This document shows positions 25,834 to 33,933 of a stretch of DNA of 64,000 bases, in pieces (positions within the stretch are counted from its first letter, which is position 1; every line of letters begins with the position of its first letter). The notes below the pieces were generated by a model. The model worked only from the letters and a program-made list of their open reading frames with translations. It searched no databases and was not told the origin of the DNA. The translations under genes and the position numbers were made by a program. Source of the stretch: Corynebacterium hansenii (GTDB lineage: Bacteria; Actinomycetota; Actinomycetes; Mycobacteriales; Mycobacteriaceae); the NCBI RefSeq assembly GCF_030408795.1, contig NZ_CP047211.1:2480001-2544000 (forward strand), given 5' to 3'.

Positions 25834-26772
25834 ATGCCCGACCTGATGCAGATCCTCACCGGCTTCGGCTCGGTGGCGCTGATCATCTTCATCGGCTGGC
25901 TCGTCGGCCGCGGCGGCGTGCTGGGCAAGAACGGCGGCTTCGCGCTGAACATGGTCGTCTATTGGGTGGCCATGCCCTGCATGCTGCTGCACACCCTGGC
26001 CCGTTCCGATGCGGGGGCGGCGCTGGGGCAGGCGTTCGCGGTGGCGGCGGGTTCGGCGCTGACGGTCGCCGCCGTGTACCTGCTGCTGGCCAAACCGCTC
26101 GTCGGCCAGCGGGGGCCGGAGCGCGTCGTCGGCGCGATGTCGTCGAGCTACAACAACGTCGCCAACCTGGGCATCCCCATCGCCACCGCCGTCCTCCACG
26201 ACGCCACCGCGGTGGTGCCGGCGCTGATCTTCCAGATCGCGTTCTACGCGCCGGTCTGCCTCACGGTGCTGGACATCCTGACGTCGCGGCACGGGCGCCT
26301 GGACATCCGGCGCACCCTGATGACGCCCCTGAAGAACCCCATCTTCGTCGGCGCCGCGCTGGGCCTGGCGGCCGGGGCGCTGCCGGATGGCTTGCCGACG
26401 GTGCTGGCCTCCCCCATCGGCCTGCTCGGCCAGGCCGCCGTGCCCATGGCTCTGCTGGCGTTCGGCATCGGGCTGCATGGGACGGCGGTGCTGCGGAAGG
26501 GCACCGCGCCGCGGCGGGCGATCGTCGTGTCGTCGGTGCTGAAGAACCTCGGCCAGCCCCTGGCCGCGTGGTTCATCGCGTCGGTGCTGCTGGGGATGGA
26601 GGGCCACGCGCTGTTGGCGGCGGTGGTCATCGCGGCGCTGCCGACGGCGCAGAACGTCTACACGTTCTCGTCGCGTTTCGGGCGGGGCACGGTGCAGGCC
26701 AGGGACTCCGCGGTCGTCACCACGTTGGCGTGCGTGCCGGTGGTCCTGGTCATCGCGCTGCTGCTGGGGTAA
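25834..26772 (+). CDS. AEC-family permease (auxin-efflux-carrier type)
   Basis: A 312-residue membrane protein with about ten helices in two halves, typical of bacterial AEC transporters of organic anions. Seen: FIGWLVGRGGVLGKNGGFAL with NMVVYWVAMPCMLLHTLA, the motif SSSYNNVANLGIPIATAVL (N-N-x-N-x-G-x-P), and in the second half LPTAQNVYTFSSRFGRG (A-x-N-x-Y). The substrate cannot be predicted. A GAAAGG site precedes the ATG. Confidence 0.88.
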   Translation: MPDLMQILTGFGSVALIIFIGWLVGRGGVLGKNGGFALNMVVYWVAMPCMLLHTLARSDAGAALGQAFAVAAGSALTVAAVYLLLAKPLVGQRGPERVVGAMSSSYNNVANLGIPIATAVLHDATAVVPALIFQIAFYAPVCLTVLDILTSRHGRLDIRRTLMTPLKNPIFVGAALGLAAGALPDGLPTVLASPIGLLGQAAVPMALLAFGIGLHGTAVLRKGTAPRRAIVVSSVLKNLGQPLAAWFIASVLLGMEGHALLAAVVIAALPTAQNVYTFSSRFGRGTVQARDSAVVTTLACVPVVLVIALLLG

Positions 26773-26799
26773 CCGCGCCACCCGTTCCGCTTTCGCCGC

Positions 26800-26805
26800 T
26801 ACCCT
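26800..26805 (+). promoter_or_regulatory. Leaderless -10 hexamer of the TIGR03089 gene
   Basis: TACCCT, 7-nt spacer to the GTG at 26813. Confidence 0.5.
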
Positions 26806-26812
26806 TGTGGGC

Positions 26813-27526
26813 GTGGAACTGCTCAAGGAACTCCTGTCCGACGACCCTTCCGTCCCCCGTCTCACCTGCTACGACGAAACCACGGGTGGCCGCACCGATT
26901 TGAGCGCCATCACGCTGGACAACTGGGCGTCGAAGATCGGCAACATGCTCCACGACGAGTTCGACCTCGATCCCGGCGATTCCGCGTGGATCGACCTGCC
27001 CCCGATCTGGCAGGCGGCGTGCATCGTCGCGGGCGCCGAACGCGCGGGCATCGAGCTTTCGAGCGAGGATCCCCTGGTGGTGTTCACCACCGTCGGGAAG
27101 CTTTCCGAGTGGGAGGAGAAGTTCCCCGACGCCTACCTCGCCGCCGTCACCGATGACGTCTTCGGCCGCGGCGTCGTCGAAACGGGCGGGGAGATTCCCC
27201 CGGGCGTCATCGATTTCGGCCCGGAGGTCCGGCTGCATCCGGACGGCTACATCGGCATGGGCCCGGATGAGGGCCAGGTGCTTCTCGACGGCCTCACGCC
27301 CGCCGAGCTCGCCGCCCGCGCGAAAGAGGTCGCCGCGGAGGCGGGCCTGGGCGAAGGCGCGCGCGTCATTTCGGCCGGCTGGGCCGGGGGCCCGACCGCG
27401 GATGAGTGGATCCGTTCGGTGCTCGCGGCGTGGTCCGTCGGGGGTGCGGCGGTGATCGTGCGCGGCGGCGACGACGAGCGGATGGCGCGGATCGCCGACA
27501 TCGAAAAGGCGCGGCCGCTGGGGTAG
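26813..27526 (+). CDS. TIGR03089-family protein
   Basis: A 237-residue protein of an actinobacterial family of unknown function. It has sequence resembling the N-terminal part of AMP-binding enzymes (PSVPRLTCYDETTGGRTDLS, LDNWASKIGNML) but no A3 phosphate-binding or A8 motifs, so it cannot be a full adenylating enzyme. It is mostly acidic and soluble. GTG 26813 is chosen from the leaderless promoter; a GTG two codons upstream is possible. It converges on an ABC permease gene. Confidence 0.8.
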   Translation: MELLKELLSDDPSVPRLTCYDETTGGRTDLSAITLDNWASKIGNMLHDEFDLDPGDSAWIDLPPIWQAACIVAGAERAGIELSSEDPLVVFTTVGKLSEWEEKFPDAYLAAVTDDVFGRGVVETGGEIPPGVIDFGPEVRLHPDGYIGMGPDEGQVLLDGLTPAELAARAKEVAAEAGLGEGARVISAGWAGGPTADEWIRSVLAAWSVGGAAVIVRGGDDERMARIADIEKARPLG

Positions 27527-27560
27527 CGGCCGCGCCGTCGGAAAGCAGCCGGTTTCTCGA

Positions 27561-27628
27561 ACTGCTGCGCTGCTGGAACTGTTGCGCTGCTGGATCTGCT
27601 GCGCTGCTGGAACTGCTGCGTGGTGGGA
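27561..27628. repeat. 17-bp tandem repeat, four copies
   Basis: Four head-to-tail units ACTGCTGCGCTGCTGGA with one to four changes each, exactly 17 bp apart, in the gap between two convergent genes. Confidence 0.85.
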
Positions 27629-27702
27629 CGTGATGCGGGACTTGCTGCGCCGTGGGGCCCACTACACGGGTCCTACTTCACGGGGACCAAATCCACGGGG
27701 AT

Positions 27703-28623
27703 CTACTTCACGTCGCGGCGGGAGGCGGCGACGAGGCCGCCGCCGATGACCGCGATGGCCCAGGCCGCGAGGACCAGCCCGGCGTGGGTGCCGGAGATGC
27801 CGGTGTCCATCATGCCGGTGAGCTGTCGCGATGCGATCCACGGCAGGTACTTGCTGAGGGTCTGGAAGAACTCGACGGGCACCTGGCTGACGGCCATCTC
27901 GATGACCATGATCCATGCGATCGGCAGGCCCACCGCAACGGCGGTGACGGGGACGAGCATGCCGACGGCCGAGCCGATGGCGGCCCACAGGAGCATCATG
28001 CCGACCATGCCGGCGGCGAGGGCGAACTTCTCGGGGACGAGGACCCCGACCGCCGCGAGGAAACCGGCGGCGATGGCGAATCCGGCGATGACCGTGGCGG
28101 CGACGATGATCAGCTGCGCGGCCATCCGGGCGACGTGCACGCCGGGGCGGCTGTTCGCCGTGAGGTACCCGAATGCGACCCTGCGCCCGGAGATCTCGGA
28201 GGCGGAACCGGCGGCGGCGAAGATCATGGCGAGGATCACCACGATGTCCGCGCTGACCAGCACCTGGTCGAACGTCGGTTCATAGCGGAAAGCCGTCGCG
28301 CCGCCGCGCGTGGTCAGCCATGCCATCACGGGCAGGCCGACGGTGAACGCGAGAATCGAGATGATGTATCCCCACGTCGACCGCAGGTTCAACATCCGGC
28401 CGAGTTCGGAGCCGAGCAGGTTGAGCGCACCGGGGACGGGTGCGGGCTGCATGGCGAACGTCGGGGGCGCGGTGCTCGAGTTGTTCGTGGTCGTGTCGCC
28501 GGCGGTGGCTGTGTTCGCAGTCGTGCTGCCGGTGGCCCGGGTGTTGGTGGCCGTGTTGCCGGTGGTCGCTGTGTTCGTAGCCGTGTTGCCGGTGGTCGTT
28601 GTGTTCGTGGTCGGGGTGCTCAT
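27703..28623 (-). CDS. ABC-2-type transporter permease with Thr-rich N-terminal repeats
   Basis: A 306-residue permease with six helices from about residue 75 (for example YIISILAFTVGLPVMAWL, VHVARMAAQLIIVAATVIAG). The first 50 residues are five decapeptide repeats rich in Thr and Asn (TGNTATNTAT type) encoded by a 30-bp tandem array. The ATG at 28623 is well supported by AGGAG 7 nt upstream, so the repeats are probably translated; an internal ATG at 28452 would remove them. It is the partner of the ATPase encoded 100 nt upstream. Substrate unknown; drug or peptide export is typical of such pairs. Confidence 0.85.
   Translation of the reverse strand: MSTPTTNTTTTGNTATNTATTGNTATNTRATGSTTANTATAGDTTTNNSSTAPPTFAMQPAPVPGALNLLGSELGRMLNLRSTWGYIISILAFTVGLPVMAWLTTRGGATAFRYEPTFDQVLVSADIVVILAMIFAAAGSASEISGRRVAFGYLTANSRPGVHVARMAAQLIIVAATVIAGFAIAAGFLAAVGVLVPEKFALAAGMVGMMLLWAAIGSAVGMLVPVTAVAVGLPIAWIMVIEMAVSQVPVEFFQTLSKYLPWIASRQLTGMMDTGISGTHAGLVLAAWAIAVIGGGLVAASRRDVK
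28471..28620 (-). repeat. 30-bp in-frame tandem repeat, five copies
   Basis: Five consecutive 30-bp units in register, coding the Thr/Asn decapeptides at the start of the permease. Units 3 and 4 are nearly identical. Confidence 0.85.
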
Positions 28624-28726
28624 TGTGTTTCTCCTGAAGTTGTGGTGGTTGTCGCGCGGGTCGCGGTTGTCGGAGGGCGGCGCCGAGCTGGGTCCGGGAA
28701 GGGCGGACGGTCTTTTCGACGCTGAC

Positions 28727-29470
28727 TTAGGCTGCGGCCCCTCCGGGATAGCCGCCGTCGCTGCCGTACTCCGCGTGCCGGGAGGCGACCTCCCAGTAGG
28801 CCTCTTCGAGGTTGTCGTGGCCGTCGAGAAGCTCTTCCTTGTCCCACTCCCCGATCAACCGGCCCTTGCCGATGATCACCAGCCGATCGGCGGTGACTTC
28901 CATCTCGGACAGGAGGTGGGAGGAGACGAGGACGGAGCGACCTTCGTCGGCGAAGGCGCGGATGGAGCGGCGAATCCAGCGGATGCCGTCGGGGTCGAGG
29001 CCGTTGACGGGTTCGTCGAGCACGAGGTGCGACGGGTCGCCGAGCATCGCCGTGGCGAGCCCGAGCCGCTGCTTCATGCCGAGCGAGAATCCGCCGATGC
29101 GCTTGCCCGCAACGGATTCCAGGCCGACGAGGGCGAGGCATTCGCCGACGCGGGTGTCGTCGATCGCGGCGGATCGGGCGACGGAGCGGAGGTGCCCGCG
29201 TGCGGTGAGCTTGGGGTTCATCCACCCGGCGTCGAGCATGGCGCCGACGACGCGGGCGGGGGCCCGGTAGCCGGACAGGGCGCGGCCGTCGACGAGTGCT
29301 TCGCCGCGGTCGATGCGGTCGAGGCCGAGCATGCAGCGCATGGTCGTCGACTTGCCGGAGCCGTTGGGGCCGAGGAAGCCGGTGACGGCACCGTCCGGGA
29401 CGTTGAAGGTGAGGTCCTCCACGATCCGGTTGCGGCCGTAGGACTTGGTGAGATTCCTGATTTCGAACAT
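28727..29470 (-). CDS. ABC transporter ATP-binding protein
   Basis: A 247-residue ATPase: Walker A GPNGSGKST, Q-loop replaced by LDAGWMNPKLTARGHL as in DrrA/BcrA-type exporters, signature FSLGMKQRLGLA, Walker B HLVLDEPVNGLDPDG and the switch SSHLLSEME. The BcrA-type pattern fits antimicrobial or peptide export/resistance. The start is placed at 29470 (MFEIRNLTKSYG), where the domain begins and GGGGTC precedes. Same strand as the permease (downstream) and as the two-component genes (upstream, beyond the HNH gene). Confidence 0.9.
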   Translation of the reverse strand: MFEIRNLTKSYGRNRIVEDLTFNVPDGAVTGFLGPNGSGKSTTMRCMLGLDRIDRGEALVDGRALSGYRAPARVVGAMLDAGWMNPKLTARGHLRSVARSAAIDDTRVGECLALVGLESVAGKRIGGFSLGMKQRLGLATAMLGDPSHLVLDEPVNGLDPDGIRWIRRSIRAFADEGRSVLVSSHLLSEMEVTADRLVIIGKGRLIGEWDKEELLDGHDNLEEAYWEVASRHAEYGSDGGYPGGAAA

Positions 29471-29575
29471 GACCCCATGGTCATCGAAATGCGGGTGCGC
29501 CAAATCGCCCCACGGGATGGTTTCCGCAGGTCGATTTGGCGTTGCCGGGTCATACCGGGGTACTAGACGGCGGCA

Positions 29576-31261
29576 TCAGGACACGTCGAGCGCATCGCCT
29601 TCGGGGTCGGGGCGCCGTTCTCGCCTGCGATTCTCCCTGCGAATCACCCGGCCGGGGTTGCACCACCCCGCCGGATGCTCGTTTTCGGCCGAATTGCGCT
29701 CGGGGTCGATGGATCTCGGTGGATCCCACACGACCCGGGGTTCCTCCGGGCCATTACCCGGGCGGGACCACCACTTGTCGGGGTCGGTCCTCGAGTCGTC
29801 GGTGTTCGCGTGGGTGCCGGGGTCGACGAACGTGAAGTTCGGCAGATCGGTCTTGCCGCCGAACTTCCAGCCTTGGATGTGGTGCATGTGGCACGACGCC
29901 GCCGGCGCCGAGGACATCGGTGCCGAACTCATCCCCTCCTCTCCGAAGAGAGCGAGGTACTGGTCCATCGATCCGAGCCTCCGCGACCGCCCGAAGTACA
30001 GGGTCCGGCCCCGGAAATCGAGGACCTGGAGGAACAGGTTGCGGGCATCGCAACGCTCGACGGCATCGGCCACCGTCATCTGCACGTTCGTGTCCGTTGA
30101 CGCGGTTCCGTTGAGCGCCAGCAGCTCCGCCAACGTGGTCACCGCGACGATCGAGGTCGTCCCCCGCGCCGGCGTCAGACGACCACGCTTCCGCTTGTGC
30201 GTCCGCCCGCCGTCACGGTCGGAGATCCCGTAGCACGTATCGGAATCCGCACCGAAGCTCGGATCGACGACCGCGCCACCGCGACCCGACGGGGAATCAT
30301 CCTCGGCCCTGCCACCGCCCTCGGGCGCCATGCCATCTCCCGGGCAAGGGTCCACGTCGGGGCCCTCGTCATTTTGCGGCCGAGAACCTCCCGCGGAGTC
30401 CACACCACCCTCGGGTGCTCCACCGTCCGGATCCGAACCCCACCCTTCACCGCCGGTCGGGTCGGCGCCGCGACCGAACCCCGCGGCCAGCGCGGCTTCC
30501 ACGGCGTCGTGAAGGCGCTGGGAAGGTGTGCGCAGGTCATCCGCGGCGTCGTCAAGCAAACCACCGGGGCGCCCATGATCGGCGGCGAGCCTCTTGAACA
30601 GCGCGGCCAGATGCGGCGTGAGATGGCCGTAGATCTTGCTCATGCCGTCATGGCCCTGCTTGCCCACGCGGATCGAACGGTTCCGCTTGCGATCCTCGTC
30701 GGTGTACGGGTCATCGATCCCGAACAGCGCGCGCAGCATCGTCCCGAGCTGATCGAGGTCATCGACGCGGATCTTCTCCACCAATTCGGCGATGTGGGGA
30801 TCGGCCTTTTCGGTGAGTTCCGCCTGGATCTTGAATGGCATGGAGCGAATCGCCCGGTCGATCTTCTCCACCGCATCGGCGCCGATGACGCCCTGTTCCA
30901 CCTTCTCCCGCACCGCAGGCATGTACTCGGGATTGGTGGAGGAATCATACTGGGGCTCCCACTGATGCAGCCGATGGTGCGCCGCGGCACGCCGGCGACC
31001 CTCGGCGCGCGACGTGTTCGCGCACTCCGCGAACCTCTTCGCCACCGCCCGATCCGGCACATGGTGATGCGTCCGAAGCACCTTCATGAACTCCGCGTCG
31101 ATGATGGCCATCCTCTTGCGCGCCCGCTCCAGGGCCGCGTACGCGTCGTCGACCTGCTGCCGATCCAGCCGGTCCCACCCACCGGTCGCCACCTCGACCG
31201 CCTCGCCGATGGTGGCGATGGCGGCGAGGAGGTCCGTGGCACATCCCGCTGGTCCGGTCAT
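29576..31261 (-). CDS. DUF222/HNH endonuclease-domain protein
   Basis: A 561-residue protein of the REP13E12-like DUF222 family common in actinobacteria, often multi-copy and repeat-associated. The DUF222 helical part covers about 20-230 (GGWDRLDRQQVDDAYAALER, KLTPHL-type LTPHLAALFKRL), an acidic Gly/Pro/Asp-rich linker about 240-345, and a C-terminal HNH: CHMHHIQGWKFGGKTDLPNF followed by HANTDD. The last Cys/His pair of the canonical motif is changed, so catalysis is uncertain. Start at ATG 31261; GTG 31285 is an alternative. It sits between a two-component system and an ABC exporter of the same orientation, as if inserted. One dispersed word copy lies at 30547. Confidence 0.82.
   Translation of the reverse strand: MTGPAGCATDLLAAIATIGEAVEVATGGWDRLDRQQVDDAYAALERARKRMAIIDAEFMKVLRTHHHVPDRAVAKRFAECANTSRAEGRRRAAAHHRLHQWEPQYDSSTNPEYMPAVREKVEQGVIGADAVEKIDRAIRSMPFKIQAELTEKADPHIAELVEKIRVDDLDQLGTMLRALFGIDDPYTDEDRKRNRSIRVGKQGHDGMSKIYGHLTPHLAALFKRLAADHGRPGGLLDDAADDLRTPSQRLHDAVEAALAAGFGRGADPTGGEGWGSDPDGGAPEGGVDSAGGSRPQNDEGPDVDPCPGDGMAPEGGGRAEDDSPSGRGGAVVDPSFGADSDTCYGISDRDGGRTHKRKRGRLTPARGTTSIVAVTTLAELLALNGTASTDTNVQMTVADAVERCDARNLFLQVLDFRGRTLYFGRSRRLGSMDQYLALFGEEGMSSAPMSSAPAASCHMHHIQGWKFGGKTDLPNFTFVDPGTHANTDDSRTDPDKWWSRPGNGPEEPRVVWDPPRSIDPERNSAENEHPAGWCNPGRVIRRENRRRERRPDPEGDALDVS
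30547..30557 (-). repeat. Dispersed word GCTTGACGACG, copy 5
   Basis: Inside the DUF222/HNH gene, sense, coding L-D-D. Confidence 0.5.
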
Positions 31262-31587
31262 GCCCCCATCATCACGGAGCTTCACGACGATGGCCAGCCG
31301 AAACCCGAACTATTTTTCGATCTCATATGAACCCGACAAAGCGGCCGCCCACATCGCGCTTCCCGCACACGTTTTACCAACGTTGCATGCCAGAAAGGCC
31401 ATTACCCCCGCACACTGCACCCATCGTTGTATTTTCGAGCGCCGACATGGATACCGCTTCCCCGTTCGATTAAGTGCGCCTCATGCACGCTCTTTGCTCG
31501 GCTGTCCGCCTGCCCAAATTCCCCGGTGCGCCTTCCGAGATTCCCAGCCAACTCCCACAACGTCCACCGGCCCGCAGCGCCCCTCCC
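31262..31587. other. 326-bp gap between HNH gene and response regulator
   Basis: No gene seen. The stretch is less GC-rich than the rest (for example ATTTTTCGATCTCATATGAA near 31310), a hint of foreign or degraded DNA next to the HNH gene. Confidence 0.4.
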
Positions 31588-32454
31588 CTACTCCAGCTCG
31601 CCGACGCCGACGCGCCCGGTGCTCAGCGCGAACAACACGGCGTGGACGCGGTCGCGGGCGCCGGTTTTCATCAGGATGCGCCCGACGTGCGTCTTCACGG
31701 TCGGCATCGCGATGTACAGCTCCTCCGCGATCTCGGCGTTCGTCCGCCCGAGCGCGATCAGCCGCAGGATCTCCTCTTCGCGCAGCGTCAGCGGGTCCGG
31801 CAGGTCGTCGCGGATCCCCGCCTCCCCGGCGGTCCCGCTTGACGACGGCCCATCGCCCCTCGTTTCCGCGCCCTTCCCGAGCATCGGCCGGACCTGCGCG
31901 ATCAGGCGCGCGGCCGACCTCGCCGACAGCGCCGAATCACCCGCTGCCACGTCGCGGATCGCGGCCAGCAACTCTTCCGGCGCCGCATCCTTGAGTAGGA
32001 ATCCGGAGGCGCCGGCGGCGATGGCGTCGGTGACGTATTCGTCGATGTCGAAGGTGGTCAGCACGAGGATCCTCGGGCCGCCACCCGGCCCATCCGCACC
32101 CTGCGCCTCATCCCCTCCTTGCGCATCGACCGCACCCCGGGGGCCGGCCGCGCCGAGAATCCGCCTGGTGGCCTCGATGCCGTCGACGCCGGGCATCCGG
32201 ATGTCCATGAGGATCACGTCTGGCGCGTCGTGGGCGGCCAGCGCCACGGCGCCCGCGCCATCATCGGCCTGCCACGAAACCTCCATGTCATCCTGCGAAT
32301 CGACGACCATCGCGAAACCGGCGCGCACCAGCGACTGATCATCGGCCAGCGCCACCCGGATCACGCCGTCGCCTCCGCCGCCGCCGTTCATCGTCTCTGC
32401 CCCATTCATCACGTCCGCCCCGCCGCTGCCGTTCATCGTCTCTGCCCCATTCAT
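31588..32454 (-). CDS. NarL/LuxR-type response regulator
   Basis: A 288-residue regulator. The first 28 residues are a duplicated 15-residue unit (MNGAETMNGSGGADV / MNGAETMNGGGGGDG) before the receiver domain (VALADDQSLVRAGFAMV, phospho-Asp in VILMDIRMPGVDGIEA, Lys in FLLKDAAPEELL). The LuxR helix-turn-helix is at the C-terminus (LTLREEEILRLIALGRTNAE, YIAMPTVKTHVGRILMK). Both linkers carry low-complexity insertions; one contains the dispersed word on the opposite strand. ATG 32454 overlaps the kinase stop (ATGA) and has GGAGG upstream. It likely controls the nearby ABC exporter. Confidence 0.92.
   Translation of the reverse strand: MNGAETMNGSGGADVMNGAETMNGGGGGDGVIRVALADDQSLVRAGFAMVVDSQDDMEVSWQADDGAGAVALAAHDAPDVILMDIRMPGVDGIEATRRILGAAGPRGAVDAQGGDEAQGADGPGGGPRILVLTTFDIDEYVTDAIAAGASGFLLKDAAPEELLAAIRDVAAGDSALSARSAARLIAQVRPMLGKGAETRGDGPSSSGTAGEAGIRDDLPDPLTLREEEILRLIALGRTNAEIAEELYIAMPTVKTHVGRILMKTGARDRVHAVLFALSTGRVGVGELE
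31837..31847 (+). repeat. Dispersed word GCTTGACGACG, copy 6
   Basis: Antisense within the response regulator gene, in a Gly/Ser linker. Flank matches the pabB copy over about 15 further bases. Confidence 0.6.
32365..32454 (-). repeat. 45-bp in-frame tandem duplication
   Basis: Two 45-bp units at the very start of the response regulator gene, coding the MNGAETMNG repeats. Confidence 0.75.
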
Positions 32455-33836
32455 CGCGTCCCTTCCTCCGGCAGCCGCGCGGTGACGGTGTATCCGCCCG
32501 GCGCGTCATCGATGTCCAGCGTGCCGCCGTGCAGCGCCACGCGCTCCCGCATTCCCGTGATGCCCCGGCCGATGCGCGGCGCGCCGCTTCTGCTTCGCGA
32601 CGCCTCCACCTCGACGTTGCCCGGCCCCGCGTCGTTGTGCACCGTGACCGTGCAGCCGCGCCTACCCCACTCCAACCGCACGTCGACCGCAACGTGGCCC
32701 GCATGTTTCAGCGCGTTGGTCAGGGACTCCTGGATGATGCGGTAGATGGTCAGCTGCGTCGTCGCGCCAACCACCGGGCGCGGCCCCTCTTCCTCGAAGG
32801 TCACGCGGAGTCCCGCCCTCGTCGATTCCGCGACGAGCTGCGGCAGCGCATCCAGGCCGGGCATGGGGGCGAACTGCACCTCCGCAGCGCCCCCACCCGA
32901 CGCGCCCCGTCCCGACTCACCGCGGGCCGACTCATCCCCGCCCGACTCACCCGCGGCCGAATCCGCCGCAGGGCCGGACCGGGCCGACGCCGGGCCGTCG
33001 TCAAGCGGGGCAACCGCCCCGTCCTCGGCCGGATCCCGGAGCACCGACAGCAACTGCCGCATCTGCCCCAGGGAATCGCGGGCGGTGGAAGCGATGTTCT
33101 CCAGCGCCTCCACGGCCTTGTCGGGGTGCTTGGCGGCGATGAACCTGCCGCCGTCGGCCTGCGCGATCACGGCCGTGAGTGAATGGGCGACGATGTCGTG
33201 CATCTCGCGTGCGATGCGCGTGCGCTCCGCGATGGCGGCGAGCTCGGCGCGGTCGCGAAGGGACGTCAACTCCTGGTCGCGGCGGCGGCGGTTGGAACCC
33301 CACATCCAGAAGAAGCCCAGCACGCACAGGGCGGGCAGGGTCTGCACCAGCGCGACCTGCCACGACACGACCAGCGCCTCGCCGCGCAGCAGCATCGCCG
33401 CGGGCACGAACACCGCCACCGCGGCCCAGGCGGGCCGGCGCCACCGCACGGGGCAATGGCGGCCCAGGTGGAACATGGCGAAGGCGGTGACGATGAACGC
33501 GGAATACGTCGTCGGCAACGCCAGCAAGTGGATGAACAGCAGCACGGGCAGCGCCACGGAGGTGAACATGGGCAGCAGCCGTCGGACGGTCAGCACCGCC
33601 CCGGCGGCGATCACCCACGCCAGATGGGCGGGCGACATCCACTCCGGGTAGTCGAGGAAAGACTGCGGCCACCACGCGTTCGGGCCGAATATGTACTGCT
33701 GATCCAGGCTGCGGGTCATGGCCAGGGCGACGAACGCCCCGGCCCCGTCGACCACCGCCCGCAACCACGCGGGCAACTCCAGGCGGCGATCCGCCCACCG
33801 GGGCGTTTTTCGCTGTTCGGATGGACCTTCGGACAT
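32451..33836 (-). CDS. Sensor histidine kinase (HisKA_3 type)
   Basis: A 461-residue kinase. Five or six hydrophobic helices fill residues 25-185 with short loops, so it probably senses the membrane. The phospho-acceptor is in AREMHDIVAHSLTAVIAQAD and the ATPase shows NALKHAGHVAVDVRLEW and GRGITGMRERVALHGGTLDI. A 55-residue Gly/Ser/Asp insertion between the two (about 290-345) holds a copy of the dispersed word. A TAGCGT -10 hexamer lies 6 nt before the ATG. It is coupled to its regulator by ATGA overlap. Confidence 0.92.
   Translation of the reverse strand: MSEGPSEQRKTPRWADRRLELPAWLRAVVDGAGAFVALAMTRSLDQQYIFGPNAWWPQSFLDYPEWMSPAHLAWVIAAGAVLTVRRLLPMFTSVALPVLLFIHLLALPTTYSAFIVTAFAMFHLGRHCPVRWRRPAWAAVAVFVPAAMLLRGEALVVSWQVALVQTLPALCVLGFFWMWGSNRRRRDQELTSLRDRAELAAIAERTRIAREMHDIVAHSLTAVIAQADGGRFIAAKHPDKAVEALENIASTARDSLGQMRQLLSVLRDPAEDGAVAPLDDGPASARSGPAADSAAGESGGDESARGESGRGASGGGAAEVQFAPMPGLDALPQLVAESTRAGLRVTFEEEGPRPVVGATTQLTIYRIIQESLTNALKHAGHVAVDVRLEWGRRGCTVTVHNDAGPGNVEVEASRSRSGAPRIGRGITGMRERVALHGGTLDIDDAPGGYTVTARLPEEGTR
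32996..33006 (-). repeat. Dispersed word GCTTGACGACG, copy 7
   Basis: Inside the histidine kinase gene, sense, coding L-D-D at the start of a low-complexity insertion. Confidence 0.55.
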
Positions 33837-33842
33837 GCTCCC

Positions 33843-33848
33843 ACGCTA
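33843..33848 (-). promoter_or_regulatory. Leaderless -10 hexamer of the histidine kinase gene
   Basis: TAGCGT on the minus strand, 6-nt spacer to the ATG at 33836. A GGGAG in the spacer could alternatively act as ribosome site. Confidence 0.4.
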
Positions 33849-33921
33849 ATGCGCCGGCGGGCGCCGCCGGATCATGCCGGAGTATGAGCCCGCGGCCACC
33901 CAGCTTTTTCTTATGTTCTGC

Positions 33922-33927
33922 TAACTT
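33922..33927 (+). promoter_or_regulatory. Leaderless -10 hexamer of tusK
   Basis: TAACTT, 6-nt spacer to the ATG at 33934. Confidence 0.45.
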
Positions 33928-33933
33928 GAGCGC

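Noticed and set aside
27527..27702. GCGGCCGC elements at 27511-27532 as a terminator
   Set aside because: Two copies of a self-complementary NotI-like octamer, but without a T-run or a clearly favoured stem.
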